From Riptortus pedestris (taxonomy: Eukaryota; Arthropoda; Insecta; Hemiptera; Alydidae): a stretch of DNA of 64,000 nucleotides. The position numbers and the translations under genes were made by a program. The notes below the pieces were generated by a model. That model saw nothing but the letters and a program-made list of their open reading frames with translations. It had not been told where the DNA came from and did not search any database. The first letter of the stretch is position 1. Each line of letters starts with the position of its first letter. Below, in pieces: positions 1 through 11,865 of the stretch. The stretch covers positions 140,705,501 through 140,769,500 of the forward strand of contig CM032232.1 of assembly GCA_019009955.1 (NCBI GenBank), given 5' to 3'.

Positions 1-1900
1 TATTAACTGAACGAAGTTTGAAGAATGAATTTTATTCCCTAAAATAATATTTAATTAGAAAATAGTACAAAGTAATATACAAGTGAAGGATACTTGCACC
101 ACCTTAAACACCATATGGAAACCAGCATTGTATACTGTTCTATTGCAATATTGGCAGCCATAGTTGCCACTGTTGAAGAAAGAGCCTAAAGATACTTTCA
201 ATCCATTTCTGAAAGATAAAAAACACAAATCTCATCCGATTCCAAAGTAACAAACAAGAAAATGTTCAGGGAGAAATTCGACAAACAAACATGTATCAAT
301 TGGCTTGGAAGAGCCAAATAATAGAAATAAATGAATCACACTTTTTACCACAATGAATAAAAAAAAAAAAACTCATTTAAAATGAAGTCATTATACTCAC
401 ATAATATTCTGGAGGGATCAAAGAGGTATCTGATCTGCAAAGCATATATTTATTGTACATTTCTGATCATTATTGTCATCTAAATTGATGATATCGCAAA
501 ATGCTGAACTAACTTTTCGGTGCAAAGTAACTTACTTTGGTAGTATTGAAGTTTTTATCACAAACTTCCAAGACCAAGGAATAACCATTAGTTTTTAAGG
601 ACAGTGGTGTTCATACAGGCCATGTAACAAGGATTAAGGGTATTTTCAGTATAATAACTGCAGGATTGGAATAATCTTCTAAATACTTATGAAGATAGAA
701 TGTAGCAAAAATATTCCACCAGGATCTAGCTGAAACATTTGGAATGATAAATAGTCGGGGGAGCATGGCTGGTGAGCTCAAGTCTGACAAATCTTTCAGG
801 CACAAATGACTTTTTTCAGAACATCCTAGATACTACAATACTCTAAATAGAATATATCTGCTTACAGTTAATTTTCTTTTTAAACACTCTTTCCGATGAA
901 AATTATTTACATAGAAATCCCTGGCACAGGTTAAACTAAAAACATTGTTTTCATTCAGTCCAGTATAAAGTTTACAAAACCATCAATTAACAATATTCGT
1001 AGGGAAAAAGGTAAGTATTTGACAGAAAAATTCTTGACATCAGCATTAAAGCTTTATTTTTCTGAGAGCCCTAATGTTATGGAATAGTTGGCTTAACACG
1101 AAAGTGCCTTAATTTATTTTAATACTACTAGGGCTATAGTGGAACTTCTTCAAAATGGAAATCATATTTAAAGAAGTTTTTCCCTTTACCATGTTGTAAC
1201 TATTGGGTAACTTTTAATAATGCCATATGAGGAACTGGGTTATTGCAGTTCCTGCGCTATAATCCTTTGCTATTGTATCTCAGTACAATATCTAGAGTAG
1301 AGATGCATAGATCAGCAGGCTCATATTAGAATGCAAAATAGTGTTGATAGACTCTGCAACACGGATCCAAACACTGCATTATACTCCCCATCCATTGGAA
1401 GAATCATTCTTTAAATACATTTTTAAAAGGATATTGAGGCTGAGCCAACTACCCGCTGTTCATTTCTTCTTCCCTTTCTCCCTAAAATTGTTATGATTAA
1501 AATTCTTTCCTGTTGGTTGAAAAAAGTATCAAAATATATTATACTACTTGAGTTATACAAAATAATATCCCTGACTTGTTAACTTGGGACCGTTATTTTT
1601 TTAAAGAGTGAATTTTCTATATGGATTCCAATCAATTTTTAATATATTTCTTTTCAGTTCAAAGATGTAATACTTTCAAAAATTGTATAATTTCTGGTTC
1701 TTGAAATAATAAGGAAAACATTTATGTATTTCTCTTAATATATATTAGTTCAAAATTTATTCGTAGATAGCTCAATAAAACGGATTCCCAATATCTCCTT
1801 TATTCCCTATAGCACTTCAGGGCTTAATTATCCTATTAAAATATAATATATTTGGTCACTAGGATATATCTTATGTAAAATTTCAATGTTCTTTATCAAT
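1..1900. other. AT-rich stretch without recognisable gene
   Basis: No open frame here resembles a protein family I know, and no splice-bounded exon stands out. A 64-codon minus-strand frame at 611-805 has no recognisable motif and is probably chance. It may be intergenic DNA or part of an intron. Confidence 0.4.
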
Positions 1901-1906
1901 TAGCTA

Positions 1907-2661
1907 CAGGGTGCGGCAGAAAGGATGGACGGTTTTTAAAAAGTTATAAAACAGTTAATTTTTATTCAAAAACAAATTTATTGATGCAATAAGGTTCACA
2001 AGAAAATAGCATTTGAGTCAGTCAAGTGTGGATGATAACCTCAGGCATGCGGTGGCCGAAATCGTTGATGCAGTGCTGGAGGCGTTCTTGGAAGTTCGCA
2101 TAGACTCTCTCCAACATTGCTCCCTCAACTTGGGCGACTTCCACGCGAATTTCATCTTTCAATTCGTCCAGAGTTCGGGGCTTGTGTCCCAACCCGACGT
2201 GTGTGGTTCCAGCAGGATGGGGCGACCGCCCACACAGCCAGAGCAACAATGAACGTTATTCGCCCTCTCTTCCCTGGTCGCCTCATTTCCAGATTTGGCG
2301 GTGTTCATTGGTCTCCTCGGTCCCCAGATTTATCCATATGCGATTTTTTCTTGTGGGGACACCTCAAGGCTAGAGTATACGGACACAAGCCCCGAACTCT
2401 GGACGAATTGAAGGACGAAATTCGCGTGGAAGTCGCCCAAGTTGAGGGAGCAATGTTGGAGAGTCTATGCGAACTTCCAAGAACGCCTCCAGCACTGCAT
2501 CAACGATTTCGGCCACCACATGCCTGAGGTTATCATCCACACTTGACTGTCTCAAATGCTATTATTTTGTGAACCTTATTGCATCAATAAATTTGTTTTT
2601 GAGTAAAAATTAACTGTTTTATAACTTTTTAAAAACCGTCCGTCCTTTCTGCCGCACCCTG
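1907..2661. mobile_element. Foldback IS630/Tc1-mariner element with DD41D-type transposase fragment
   Basis: The element starts CAGGGTGCGGCAGAAAGGA and ends with its inverted copy, flanked by TA at 1905-1906 and 2662-2663. The inverted arms are about 280 bp (1907-2188 and 2383-2661), far longer than a normal terminal repeat. Both arms carry the 3' end of the transposase gene, so the left arm is a back-to-front duplicate of the right. Between them a plus-strand frame (about 2190-2385) encodes the catalytic half: FQQDGATAHTAR carries the second Asp, and CDFFLWG carries the third after 41 intervening residues. That spacing fits the DD41D (rosa/VS-like) branch of the superfamily. The first catalytic Asp and the DNA-binding domain are absent, so the copy cannot make active transposase. 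A 2-bp deletion near 2461 shifts the right arm frame; the left arm keeps the older frame. Confidence 0.8.
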
Positions 2662-2663
2662 TA

Positions 2664-3340
2664 TATTAATTTTATTAATGAAACCGCTATGAAAAAGTCT
2701 ACTGTAATTGTTAAATCCCAGTTAAATGATGGTAAGGACACAATTAAAAGAAAACCCAGTAATTTTTCTTCTTCCTTTATATGAATATTCATATTAATTT
2801 CCAAATATTCTTAAAGACATATTTAGTTATCTCAATACTGAGTTATTTTTTAATAGCTAAGCCACAAACAGAAGTTGAGCCTATGTGCTCAAGTATAGTA
2901 CAAAGCAGTTTATACTATCAATTGAAAGTTATGCTTGAAATTCTTTACCCTTCAAACAATTATGTTTATGAGGAGGTTTATTTCATTCAGCAGTAAAAAT
3001 AGGTTTAAAAACTGCAATCTATGTCGTCTTATTTTAAAAGGTTTCTTGAAAACATTTTGATTTGATTTAGTGACATTTTATATGTATATGAAATGAAGGT
3101 ATATCTGAACCCATTTCTTTGAATGTGTTCTTGATCATCGAACTTCAGCATTTTTCAGGGCTGTAACACAATCACAAGGCAGTGTCAAGATAAAGTGATT
3201 CATAGTGAGACGAAGGAGTGGGGGATGTAATGAACTTGATAATAACTTCTGCTGAAGTACAACAGAACATTAAACCTTTTTCATTTCTAATCAATATAAA
3301 ACAAATGATGAGTCATGTTACAAACATTGATTCAGAGATG
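2664..3340. other. AT-rich interval, nothing recognised
   Basis: A 71-codon frame at 2781-2996 has no motif or codon signature I can support. I see no repeat termini here. Confidence 0.35.
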
Positions 3341-3835
3341 ACAAGTTTATGAAACTTCATGTACTTTTCTCAAAATATTTATGTTTGAGGTTGGGGCTAG
3401 AAGCATATTCTCATTGAATCTTGTTTTATCATTATGCGTTACACTATTTCTGTAAAACAAGTTCATGTTTAGTTTCACAAACAATATTGTTTGGTTTCAT
3501 ATATATTGAAGGAAAAGTAATTATTTTTGATTCTTTAAAGAGTGGCTGACGAGACCTCTCAACTTGCCGTGGAATATAAACCTTATTGCTCTCTTCTGCA
3601 ATTTAAATATTAAAATATGATTTTTTGAGTTACCCCAATGCATAACGCCATACGTTAACCGACTATGGAAATAACCATAGTATATTAGTAATAGAGATAC
3701 CTTTGGAAGATATTTCTTATCACATTTTAATAAGAAGCAAAGTGATTTCCGTTTCTTACATAATTCTTCAATATGATTCAACCAGTCTAGGGTTTTATCC
3801 ATAGTCAGTCCTTAAAAACTTTATCATGGCGACTG
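3340..3835 (-). mobile_element. LINE fragment (reverse transcriptase C-terminal region)
   Basis: On the minus strand 3521-3802 encodes about 93 residues of the type found after the catalytic part of non-LTR reverse transcriptases: LDWLNHIEELCKKRKSLCFL, then KYLPKVSLLLIYYGYFHSRL, YGVMHWGNS and IFKLQKRAIRFI. This matches the thumb/C-terminal region of jockey-like LINE polymerases. The polymerase core (YxDD) is missing. A second copy of the same family lies at 16490-16920 in the same orientation, and the similarity extends into the downstream noncoding part. Dead fragment. Confidence 0.7.
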
Positions 3836-3849
3836 GTAAAAAGTTGCAA

Positions 3850-4790
3850 TTATTAAGTATGAGTTCTATTAATCATAAAAACATCAGCGAAGATAAATCG
3901 AACTTTGATTCTAACCAGTAGCAAAGAGTGTGCAATTGTTGAGCTACATTAAATGTACACCAAAATTAAAATATGATATATAAATTTTACCATATAACCC
4001 ATCCTGCTAAAATAAGGTTCACATGGTTTTATTTTCTTGTGTCGTTTATTTTTGGCAATCTTTAAAATGTTTTTTTTTTTTTATTTAAATAAAGAGATAA
4101 TATTTATTTTATTTTAAATTGTTCTGCTCATTATGCATCGCTTATTTTATTTTGTTTTTATTTAGTAGCAGCTTCAGAGAAATTACTTTTATTTTATTGA
4201 GTTCGATGGATGATGTGCAAACTTTAAATTATAAGGTAAGTAGTAGATTTATGCATGACTACACAAATAGAAAATTTAAGTGCACGATACTAGCTCAAAG
4301 AAGCATGTTATAGCCAGAATACTAGAATTAATTATAGGTGTAGGCACATAAAACAACATAATAAAACAAATATTCTAACATTTTTAGGATTTACTCAAAT
4401 CATTTATATTTTATAACTACTAGTTGCCAAATGTCAACTAACAAGATAATAATTACATCTAAGAATTTAATTATATGCTGCAGAAATTAATCATCAGGGC
4501 TAGAACTTTGAATGACTCATGTTTCTAAATATACAAGAGCAATATGCATGATTGAATCTTGACTCTTGAGAAATTATTTACTCTGTAATGGTCGAATTGA
4601 CATACTATAAAAATCTAAGCCAAATCTCACACTAAACTCATACTAGACAAGGATATTACATAAAATGGTAATGGAGGACACAATAAATATTTAGCAAACT
4701 CGTCAAATTTATCTACTATTAGAGTTGGGCATATCAGAATAGTTTATTATCCAAATAACGAATAAAAGACAATTATTCGTCTGTTATTCA
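3850..4790. other. AT-rich interval, nothing recognised
   Basis: Holds a T-run near 4069-4082 and a short chance frame at 4119-4313. No repeat ends, exons or RNA genes seen. Confidence 0.35.
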
Positions 4791-4795
4791 TAACT

Positions 4796-5531
4796 TAAAA
4801 AAGTCTGTCATTCAGGGGCTGTGTAAACTAAGCAGATTTCCCACACAAAGGTTTACAATAGATAAATATATATAGTCGTAATACCACTGCAAATATTAAG
4901 TGAATACATACAAACGGTAATGAGAAATCGTTCAGTTACAAGTTAATAACTCTACAACAGAAGGCATCTGAATTGTAAACAAACAGGCTGAATCCTAGAT
5001 TGGAAAGAAAAACCATTAATGAAATATATCTGTACACATTGATTTTATTGAAAACTATTTACTATAACTAATGTTGTAATTTCTAATGAATCAAAACATG
5101 GCATCAACAGAATGTATTTGCATATATCTTACAAAGTAAAAATTCCATGAAAACAATATTCCTTGTTTAACCTTGTACTGAAGTGATTCATGATATAGCA
5201 GGTTATTATTATAAATATAACATGAGTAGGAATGGGGGTTTACTCAAAGCGGAAAACTATAGTCGAAATAACTCGGTTAATATTCATGATACAGAAAATA
5301 TGTATAGAACAATATTTATAGATCATTTAATTTTCAATAAGATTGGTTCTATGCAATTTTTTGATCAGAAGTATAGTAACGGAGATATTTCAAAATTCCT
5401 TCCCTCTAAACCCCCCTCCCACTGGTCGGATTTCAGCCATTAACGAACTTAATCTTTGTTTTTACATAAAACCTTTAACGAGTTTGGTTACGATCAAACA
5501 ATAATTGCTACCGCTAGAGCGTTAACAGACA

Positions 5532-5584
<53 letters not shown>

Positions 5585-5693
5585 GAACTGACCTCATTTT
5601 CGTCATCTCCTGGGTAGGATCGACGGACATTTTTCAAAGTCATGTCATGAGTACGGCCTCAATAGCTGATTTCCCTTAAGGAAAATCTGCTAA
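4796..5693 (+). mobile_element. TA-HINE copy 1, near full length (long 5' subfamily)
   Basis: Begins AAAAAAGTCTGTCATTCAGGGG with TAAGCAGATTTCCC about 30 bp in. It carries the block ending CTCTAAACCCCCCTCCC, a (TA)n tract at about 5537-5578, then GAACTGACCTCATTTTCGTC. It ends at the palindrome TTTCCCTTAAGG and GAAAATCTGCTAA. Its last bases abut the next copy head to tail. Confidence 0.75.
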
Positions 5694-6235
5694 AATTCGG
5701 TCATACAGGGGCTGTGTAAATGAAGCAGATTTCCCATTTGCAAACACACTGGTATTCTCATCTGACAATCAGTTTTCTAGAAATAGTAGTAGTTTAGAGC
5801 ATAAAATCTTAAATGATGACGAAAAATAATTGCACATATCAGAGTAAATGTTCAATGAAAACAATTTTTGGAATTCAAGCTTCGAATAAAATTGTTGATG
5901 GAACAACAGCATATTATTAATATGACATGAGCAGGAGTGAAGGTTTACTGAGAAACAAAAACTAATGTAATTCAAAAATCTCGGTATATATTCATGATAA
6001 AGAAAAAATATAATAACATTTATAGGAAAATAAATTTAATTTAATTTATATACCATTTTACTATCCAATATATAATAATGAAGATATTTTGAAATCCCCC
6101 ACACCCTACTACGATTTCATCCATTCACAAACTTGATCTTTCATAATCAGTTCAGTTTTTCAGAATCGTTTAAATATCAAGTTTGGTTATGATCAAACAA
6201 AATTTGAAACTGCTAGAGCGTTAACAAACATATAT

Positions 6236-6245
<10 letters not shown>
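5694..6245 (+). mobile_element. TA-HINE copy 2, 3' truncated, in tandem with copy 1
   Basis: Starts directly after copy 1 with a degenerate 5' end (TTCGGTCATACAGGGGCTG) and AAGCAGATTTCCC. It runs through the conserved CCCCACACCCTA block to the (TA)n tract and then loses its 3' half. Confidence 0.7.
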
Positions 6246-6270
<25 letters not shown>

Positions 6271-6329
6271 AAAGTGTTGTTGTTTTCGACCAGGTTATAT
6301 ATATAAAAGTGTTGTTGTTTTCGACCAGG

Positions 6330-6371
<42 letters not shown>

Positions 6372-6663
6372 TGTTGTTGTTTTTTGGAGTTTTGGTCAGT
6401 GTTGGTGGAAAAATATTAGGTCATTCCAATATTTCGAGAATCTTTATTTTCTCTTCTTCAGGGCAAGACTAAAGATATTTAAAAACTATTGTACATGACT
6501 GTTGTACATCTTTTTAACTCTCTCGTAATGTAAACTCATTAGTACTCCTAATGTAAACAGAGGTACAACAGTCATGTACAATTGTACAATAGTTTTTAAG
6601 TATCTTTAGTCTTGCCCTGAAGAAGAGAAAATATGTATATGTATATATATATATATATATATA

Positions 6664-6711
<48 letters not shown>

Positions 6712-6713
6712 AT
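6246..6713. repeat. TA microsatellites with a tandem duplication and a foldback
   Basis: Several (TA)n tracts (about 6249-6270, 6331-6368, 6643-6713) surround two tandem copies of a 35-bp unit (GTGTTGTTGTTTTCGACCAGG). They also surround an inverted repeat: TTTTCTCTTCTTCAGGGCAAG near 6452 pairs with CTTGCCCTGAAGAAGAGAAA near 6613. The arms are about 60 bp and the spacer about 55 bp. Probably a small foldback element in the microsatellite. Confidence 0.6.
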
Positions 6714-6719
6714 AAACCT

Positions 6720-6995
6720 GGTCCCCACCAGAGTACGCTAGTGAATGGCAGGAGTCTAATGAGTAAATCAGTTTGACAACAGCCTATCGGTATGACGAAG
6801 GACATAAGACTCTCCTTGATACCCACCATCTATCTTTGGTGATGAGTATAATGATGCGCATCAGTCTCACAAGCCTCGTTCCAGGTTCTCCTTGGTTAAG
6901 GGATTGTATGTCCGCTTCATCACTCACTATGTAAAAACTCTGATTGCAAACCCCTCAGCTCCAGCTCTGGGGTGGCTTAAAATCTTAAAGGTCTA
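6720..6995. other. Unidentified moderate-GC block between TA repeats
   Basis: About 275 bp of more balanced composition bounded by (TA)n on both sides. It has no long frame and no terminal repeat I can recognise. A repeat fragment is likely, but I cannot name a family. Confidence 0.3.
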
Positions 6996-7147
6996 TAATG
7001 CCAACTGAAATATATATATATATTTTATTTGTTTCCTTCATATAGTAACCCTATAAGAAGGCCGTTTATTGTTTCTGCATGTCCCATGCAAAATAGCATA
7101 TCACATGCATTTGTAGTAGGTTACAATTAGTACATATATATATATAC

Positions 7148-7316
7148 ACATTATTTGTTGACATCCACATTCTGTTTCTTTAGCTAATTAGGATGCCTTA
7201 TCTGCAAGTTAAAGAAGTTCCTATTTCCTATGTAGGAATCAAACCCTTGGCTCTATGTTTACCAAGTGCATTTAGTCCAACTCATAAGGCTAACGTAAGC
7301 TTTACCAACTTTCTCC
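7148..7316 (-). mobile_element. tRNA-derived SINE, degenerate copy
   Basis: Read on the minus strand it follows the SINE order seen at 58209-58434: tRNA-like head, box-B-like region, then a body ending in a tail near ATGTCAACAAATAAT. Highly diverged. Confidence 0.5.
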
Positions 7317-7529
7317 ACACCAAGATTGGATCTTTCAGTAGAAAATAAAAGATTTTTTTGACACAAAAAAAAAAAAAAAGGAAATCTTCCAGTTTATGTT
7401 CTGTTCATTTTTGTAATTAAGGAGTTAGAACAGCTCTGATACTGACAACACTAAACACCACCCTAGTCAAACTATTTCAATTCCTTTTTCAACTAAAATC
7501 TATATTACACTATCACCAACACTATCAGG

Positions 7530-7700
7530 ATTATGGGTGACCTCGAGATAAGCAACATTTCTAGTCAGGTTTGTGACTGGAGATTTAATAGTGAGAACTC
7601 AGCACTAAATAAATTCTTATAGCCCATACAGGAATCAACCTTGCAACTCTAGGTTTACTAAGTGTATTAGTGCCCACATATTAACTCTAATTATTTAAGA
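7530..7700 (-). mobile_element. tRNA-derived SINE, degenerate copy
   Basis: Carries diverged forms of the SINE blocks CACTAAATAAATTC, CAGGAATCAACCTTGC and CTCTAGGTTTAC in minus orientation. Ends are not clear. Confidence 0.5.
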
Positions 7701-7827
7701 ATAAGGGCTTCCTCATCCCCTGTAGGTGAGCATATACTATCATTATTCATAAAATATTCTATAAACCTCAATTTATACTAATTCCTGGCCATCTCCCACT
7801 TAATAATTTGCATTTAACTTGTGTTGT

Positions 7828-8018
7828 TATTTATTAAAGGGACAGGTTATCTACAGGTTACCACCCTTTTCTAGCCAGGGTAGGATTAAGGATTTTATGC
7901 AATGAGTTCATCACTAAATAAAATCCTATTGCCCAGGCGAGAAGCGAACTTGCCACTCTAGGTTTATCATGAGAGACTAAAGACCAACACCTTAACTCAC
8001 ACGGTTAACCTGAGCTCC
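7828..8018 (-). mobile_element. tRNA-derived SINE
   Basis: Clear family member: GGACAGGTTATCTACAGGTT, CCACCCTTTTCTAGCCAGGG, CACTAAATAAAATCC and the head TCACACGGTTAACCTGAGCTCC, in minus orientation. It lies just downstream of the GALM gene. Confidence 0.75.
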
Positions 8019-8341
8019 GGCATTTATTTTTTTAATTCATAGAATTTGTATGTATCGATAAACAAATTTAGTGATAACAGAGAAATGAAAATAAACAGAT
8101 GAGTTTTAGGCAAGAGCATGTTTATATTACAAAATAAAATTGACAAAGATACTCAATAAGCAATAAAAAAGAAACCAACATTTTTTTTATATATAGTTTT
8201 AACAAAAAGATTAACAATAAAAAATGGAATGTTCAAAAAGTTGTTTTAGTACAGCAAACAAAATCACAGATTAAAAATGAGTAGCAATACTTTACTCTCT
8301 ATAATATTGGAAGACTTGATTGTAAGACAAGAACATTGAGA

Positions 8342-9382
8342 TTACTTTTCAACTGAAAACTTAAATACCATTTTATGTACATATTCTCCAGTTGGATCGA
8401 TAATGGAATTTGGGAAACATGGTATATTCACAGCGTTGGGATAGTTCTGTGGTTCAAAACAAAATCCAGAATGTTTATTATAGACAAAGCCGTCCTTTCC
8501 TGTGATGTTATCCAAGAAGTTGCCAGTATAGAACTGTACTCCCGGTTGGTCTGTAAAAACTTCCAGGACTCGACCAGTTTTCTTATGGCTGGCCCTCGCT
8601 GCCAGTCTGAACCCTGTACCATTAATACAGTAATTATAGTCAAATCCTTTGCCTGGGGACTTGGCTATCGCATTGCCCAAGTTCTGCTTCTTTGTAAAGT
8701 CCAGCGGTGTTCCTACAACATTAGCTAATTCGCCAATCGGAATCATTTTATCATTGAGTGGGGTGTAGCTGTCAGCGTCAATGAAAATGTCATGTTCATA
8801 GACACCCTTTGAGCCGGTATCATGCCCAGCAAGATTGAAGTATGCGTGGTTGGTTAAATTAATCGGTGTAGGCAATGTTGTTTTGGCTTTGAAAGTTATC
8901 CTCAGTTCGGAGTCATCAGTCAGTTCATATATGACTCTGAATTCCACATAGCCGGGGAAACCTTCTTCCAAATGCTCACTGATACATGTCATTATCAAAG
9001 CATCATTGTCAGTAGTAGCTTCCCACAATTTCTTGTCAAGCCCGTGGAAACCGCCATGAAGTGTATTGGGAGGCATATTTGCCGATATATTATAAGTTTT
9101 ATCTTTAACCTTGATTTTGGCATTCTCAATCCTGTTCGCAACTCTGCCGACTGTACTGCCGAAATACGGATTGTTCTCCCCAAAATAGCCCTCCTGATTA
9201 GAAAACCCAAGAACAACATCCTTCACTTCTCCATTTTTGTCAGGCACTAATACTGAAGTTATGGTAGCTCCGTAACTTATTATACGGACTGTCGCATTCT
9301 TCTTCTTGATGGTATACTCGTAAATAATCTTGGAATAATCTCCAACACTAATTTGCCCGAAAGGTTTCTTCTGAATCACCAT
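8342..9382 (-). CDS. GALM: Galactose mutarotase (aldose 1-epimerase), 346 aa
   Basis: Interconverts alpha- and beta-D-galactose (and glucose) in the cytosol, feeding the Leloir pathway. One uninterrupted frame covers the whole aldose-epimerase fold at normal family length. Start-codon numbering: residues 37-49 carry SYGATITSVLVPD; GSTVGRVANRI binds near the sugar site. The catalytic acid His is 179 in NLTNHAYFNL, the second active-site His is 109 in NTLHGG, and the catalytic Glu is 310 in CFEPQNYPNA. No signal peptide or membrane segment. I chose the ATG at 9382 (context CAAGATGG); the frame stays open three codons further upstream but without another ATG. A TTCAATTAG acceptor lies just upstream of the start and could join a 5' noncoding exon near 10394-10470. 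The frame has no stops or frameshifts, so the gene looks functional. Confidence 0.96.
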   Translation of the reverse strand: MVIQKKPFGQISVGDYSKIIYEYTIKKKNATVRIISYGATITSVLVPDKNGEVKDVVLGFSNQEGYFGENNPYFGSTVGRVANRIENAKIKVKDKTYNISANMPPNTLHGGFHGLDKKLWEATTDNDALIMTCISEHLEEGFPGYVEFRVIYELTDDSELRITFKAKTTLPTPINLTNHAYFNLAGHDTGSKGVYEHDIFIDADSYTPLNDKMIPIGELANVVGTPLDFTKKQNLGNAIAKSPGKGFDYNYCINGTGFRLAARASHKKTGRVLEVFTDQPGVQFYTGNFLDNITGKDGFVYNKHSGFCFEPQNYPNAVNIPCFPNSIIDPTGEYVHKMVFKFSVEK

Positions 9383-9419
9383 CTTGAACACACTAATTGA
9401 ACAAATTATAGGGTATCTA

Positions 9420-10390
9420 CCTCATTCCAAAATGACCGCTGACTGATAACTTATCACTTGTATAATCAATCACTACTAAAGATAAAAATAATTTAAAAAA
9501 ATACACATATCTGTACTTTCAAGGGCAGTAAATTATTCAGCTTGAATTTAAAGTTGGAATTCCTTCAGTAATACACGGGAAATACCAATTATCGAAATGG
9601 GATCACTAGTTACGGTTCACTTACTACTGTCAGAGCTCCTAATAAACGCCCGTGAACACTAATAAAACAACATCTACTTTTTGGAATAAAGATTTCCGTT
9701 TTCAGTGGAATTTAAAAAGGTCTTTTCAAAAACCTTGTAACATAATCATCATATCCGTTAATTATTAACATGTTAATTGGATAAGTTTAATTGTAATAAA
9801 GAAAGATGCCCGGCGAATTTTTCTTCTCCTTCCAAAGAAATAGAAAAAAGTAAGGGTGGTGAGATCCTCTCATTAAGATTACATTACGTCATAACTATTC
9901 ACATGTTTAAGTGTGTTTTCTTTTTAACATAATTTAAAGGCGTGTTTTCTTTTAAACGAAATGCACAAAGGCACAATTTTTTTATATTTAAAATTTCTCC
10001 GCATAAACAAAAATATATCCATTTTTACCGAGGTATGATGTGTGTTGTGTATTAGAGGATGAAGGGTCTACCTACAGAAGGCCCCAACAAAATAGGCGTG
10101 TTTTCACAAAATTAATTCCATAATAATAACATAAAAATAAACAAATAAAATTCACTTTCCGAATAAAATAATTCTTCTAATATTAAAAAGGTCAGTTAAA
10201 CTTAACTAATGTCTTTTGGTAAAAAAAAACCAAAAAAAAAAAACAATAATAATAGTCAATGATCACGCCTGATGTCTTGAACCTCTTTGGTACAACTGCC
10301 TTGACTTGACTTTGACCTCTTTGGAATTAATTGGTGGGAGATATATCAACTCTCCCTTCAAGTGAGTAAGTAATATATAGTGTCTATCCT
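9420..10390. other. Upstream region or first intron of GALM, no coding signal
   Basis: AT-rich with homopolymer runs. A short segment near 10050-10110 (AGAAGGCCCCAACAAAAT) resembles one near 26080-26100, so part of it may be an unrecognised repeat. No exons seen. Confidence 0.35.
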
Positions 10391-10393
10391 TAC

Positions 10394-10470
10394 CTCTGGC
10401 TGTCACACTGACGTCTCTGAGGATGCGAACGAGAGCCGAGTAGCGTAGTACGATGGAGAGGCACTAAACA
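10394..10470 (-). other. Possible 5' noncoding exon of GALM
   Basis: On the minus strand a CG-containing segment with TGACGTC-like sequence ends GCCAGAG followed by GTAAGG, a good donor. It stands out from the AT-rich surroundings and lies about 1 kb upstream of a plausible acceptor right before the GALM ATG. Inference only; I cannot locate a transcription start. Confidence 0.25.
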
Positions 10471-10488
10471 CAGACACCTACATTCTAT

Positions 10489-10905
10489 AAAAGTCCGCCA
10501 CGCAGGGCCTGCGTAAACTAAGCAGATTTCCCACATGAAGTTTTACTATAGCGAAATTTCACGAGTGCCGAACAGTTACGGAAACGGCCGAACTAGCTTT
10601 TGGCGGAAACTCACGACTAGAACCGAAATTGACCGATCTCATATCGTCCGTTATCCCCTCACACTTAAAAAAAAATGCAAATATCTCGGTTAATATTTAA
10701 GATAGAGAATACACGTGTATGACAATATTTATAGTAAATTTAATTTGCAATAAGATTGATTTTATACAATTTTTCGGTCCGACGTATAGTAACGGAGATA
10801 TTTTGAATATTCGAAAATCCTCCCCTCTAAACCCCCCGCCCCTCCAACTGGGCCAAATCAGCCATTAGCGAACTTGATCTTTACTTTTACATAAAACGTT
10901 TATAT
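10489..10905 (+). mobile_element. TA-HINE copy, 3' truncated
   Basis: Intact 5' end (AAAAGTCCGCCACGCAGGGC) and TAAGCAGATTTCCC, then CGGCCGAACTAGC and CTCTAAACCCCCCGCCC. It stops at ACATAAAACG before the (TA)n region. A fragment in the opposite orientation follows at 10906-11005. Confidence 0.7.
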
Positions 10906-11183
10906 ATACCATCTACCTTTCTCATTGGAGTTTTACGTTTTGAGATAAATGTAAATACGTGGAAAATCTGCTTAGTTAAAGCGGCCTACGTGTGACGGAC
11001 TTTTTACATCTTTAGGCTTCGGTAAACCCTAACTCCTATTCATGCAGAGCTATTTCAAGTCTTGTTTACATAGGTCCTTGTCGAGTGAGAAATATTTATT
11101 GGAAAGTGGACGTTAAGTCTTCTACATACATGACAAGTTAGAATGTGGGAAATATGCTCAGTCTACGTAGATCCTGCACTCCT
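10906..11183 (-). mobile_element. TA-HINE 5'-end fragments, minus orientation
   Basis: 10906-11005 ends in GTGTGACGGACTTTTT, the inverted 5' end. 11006-11183 is a second, more diverged 5' part (GGGAAATATGCTCAGTCTACG). Both lack 3' ends. Confidence 0.5.
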
Positions 11184-11776
11184 TTAGCAGATTTCCCTTA
11201 AGGGATATCTTATTGCAAATTAAACTTACTATAAATGTTGTTATATACATTTATTCTCTATCTTGAATATTAACCGAGATATTTGCATTTTTCAATTTTC
11301 AATCATCAGCAAACCCCCACTTCTACTCGTGTTACATAAACAATACTCTGCTACATAATAGACCACTTTATTCGACGCTTAAATACCAAATATTGTTTTT
11401 AAGAGACCTTGATATAATACGAGATACATGCATCTGTTGATAGCCCCCCCGCCTCTCCCGTCTTAAGTTCTTAGACTACTAAAATTTGATTGATTGAGAT
11501 AAAAATTATCCTGATTCATTATTAATTACAGCACTAAATATAGTAAATAGTTTTCAACAAAATTAATATGTTATATTCTGATATATTTCAGTTATTGTTT
11601 TTCTTTCCGGTGAGACGTCGGCAGACCTGTTTGTTTACATTTAAGACGTTTTCCGTTTGTATTTATTCACTTAATATTGAGGGTAGCTTGTTACCAGTAT
11701 GTAGATTTATCTACTGTTAAACTTCACGAGGGAAATCTGCTTAGTTTAAGCAGCCTCTGCGTGACGGACTTTTTTT
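11184..11776 (-). mobile_element. TA-HINE copy, both ends present, centre deleted
   Basis: Runs from TTAGCAGATTTCCCTTAAGG to GACGGACTTTTTTT. The (TA)n and CCCC block are missing; the palindrome joins directly to TATCTTATTGCAAATTAAAC. It carries the long 5' subfamily block with CAGACCTGTTTGTTTACATT. Confidence 0.7.
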
Positions 11777-11865
11777 AAATGCTCATTAACCAAATTCTTT
11801 TCGAAATTTATGATTATATTAAGAGCAATGAGCTATAGGTAAGAATCGATATAACTGTGTTGCAG

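Noticed and set aside
5183..5443. 86-codon plus-strand frame
   Set aside because: Lies wholly in TA-HINE copy 1; homologous frames in other copies are broken. Similar repeat-derived frames at 55783-55986 and 63353-63610 were dropped for the same reason.
6246..6713. CRISPR-like or satellite array
   Set aside because: Repeated units are (TA)n tracts, a two-copy 35-bp duplication and one inverted repeat; there are no regular spacers.
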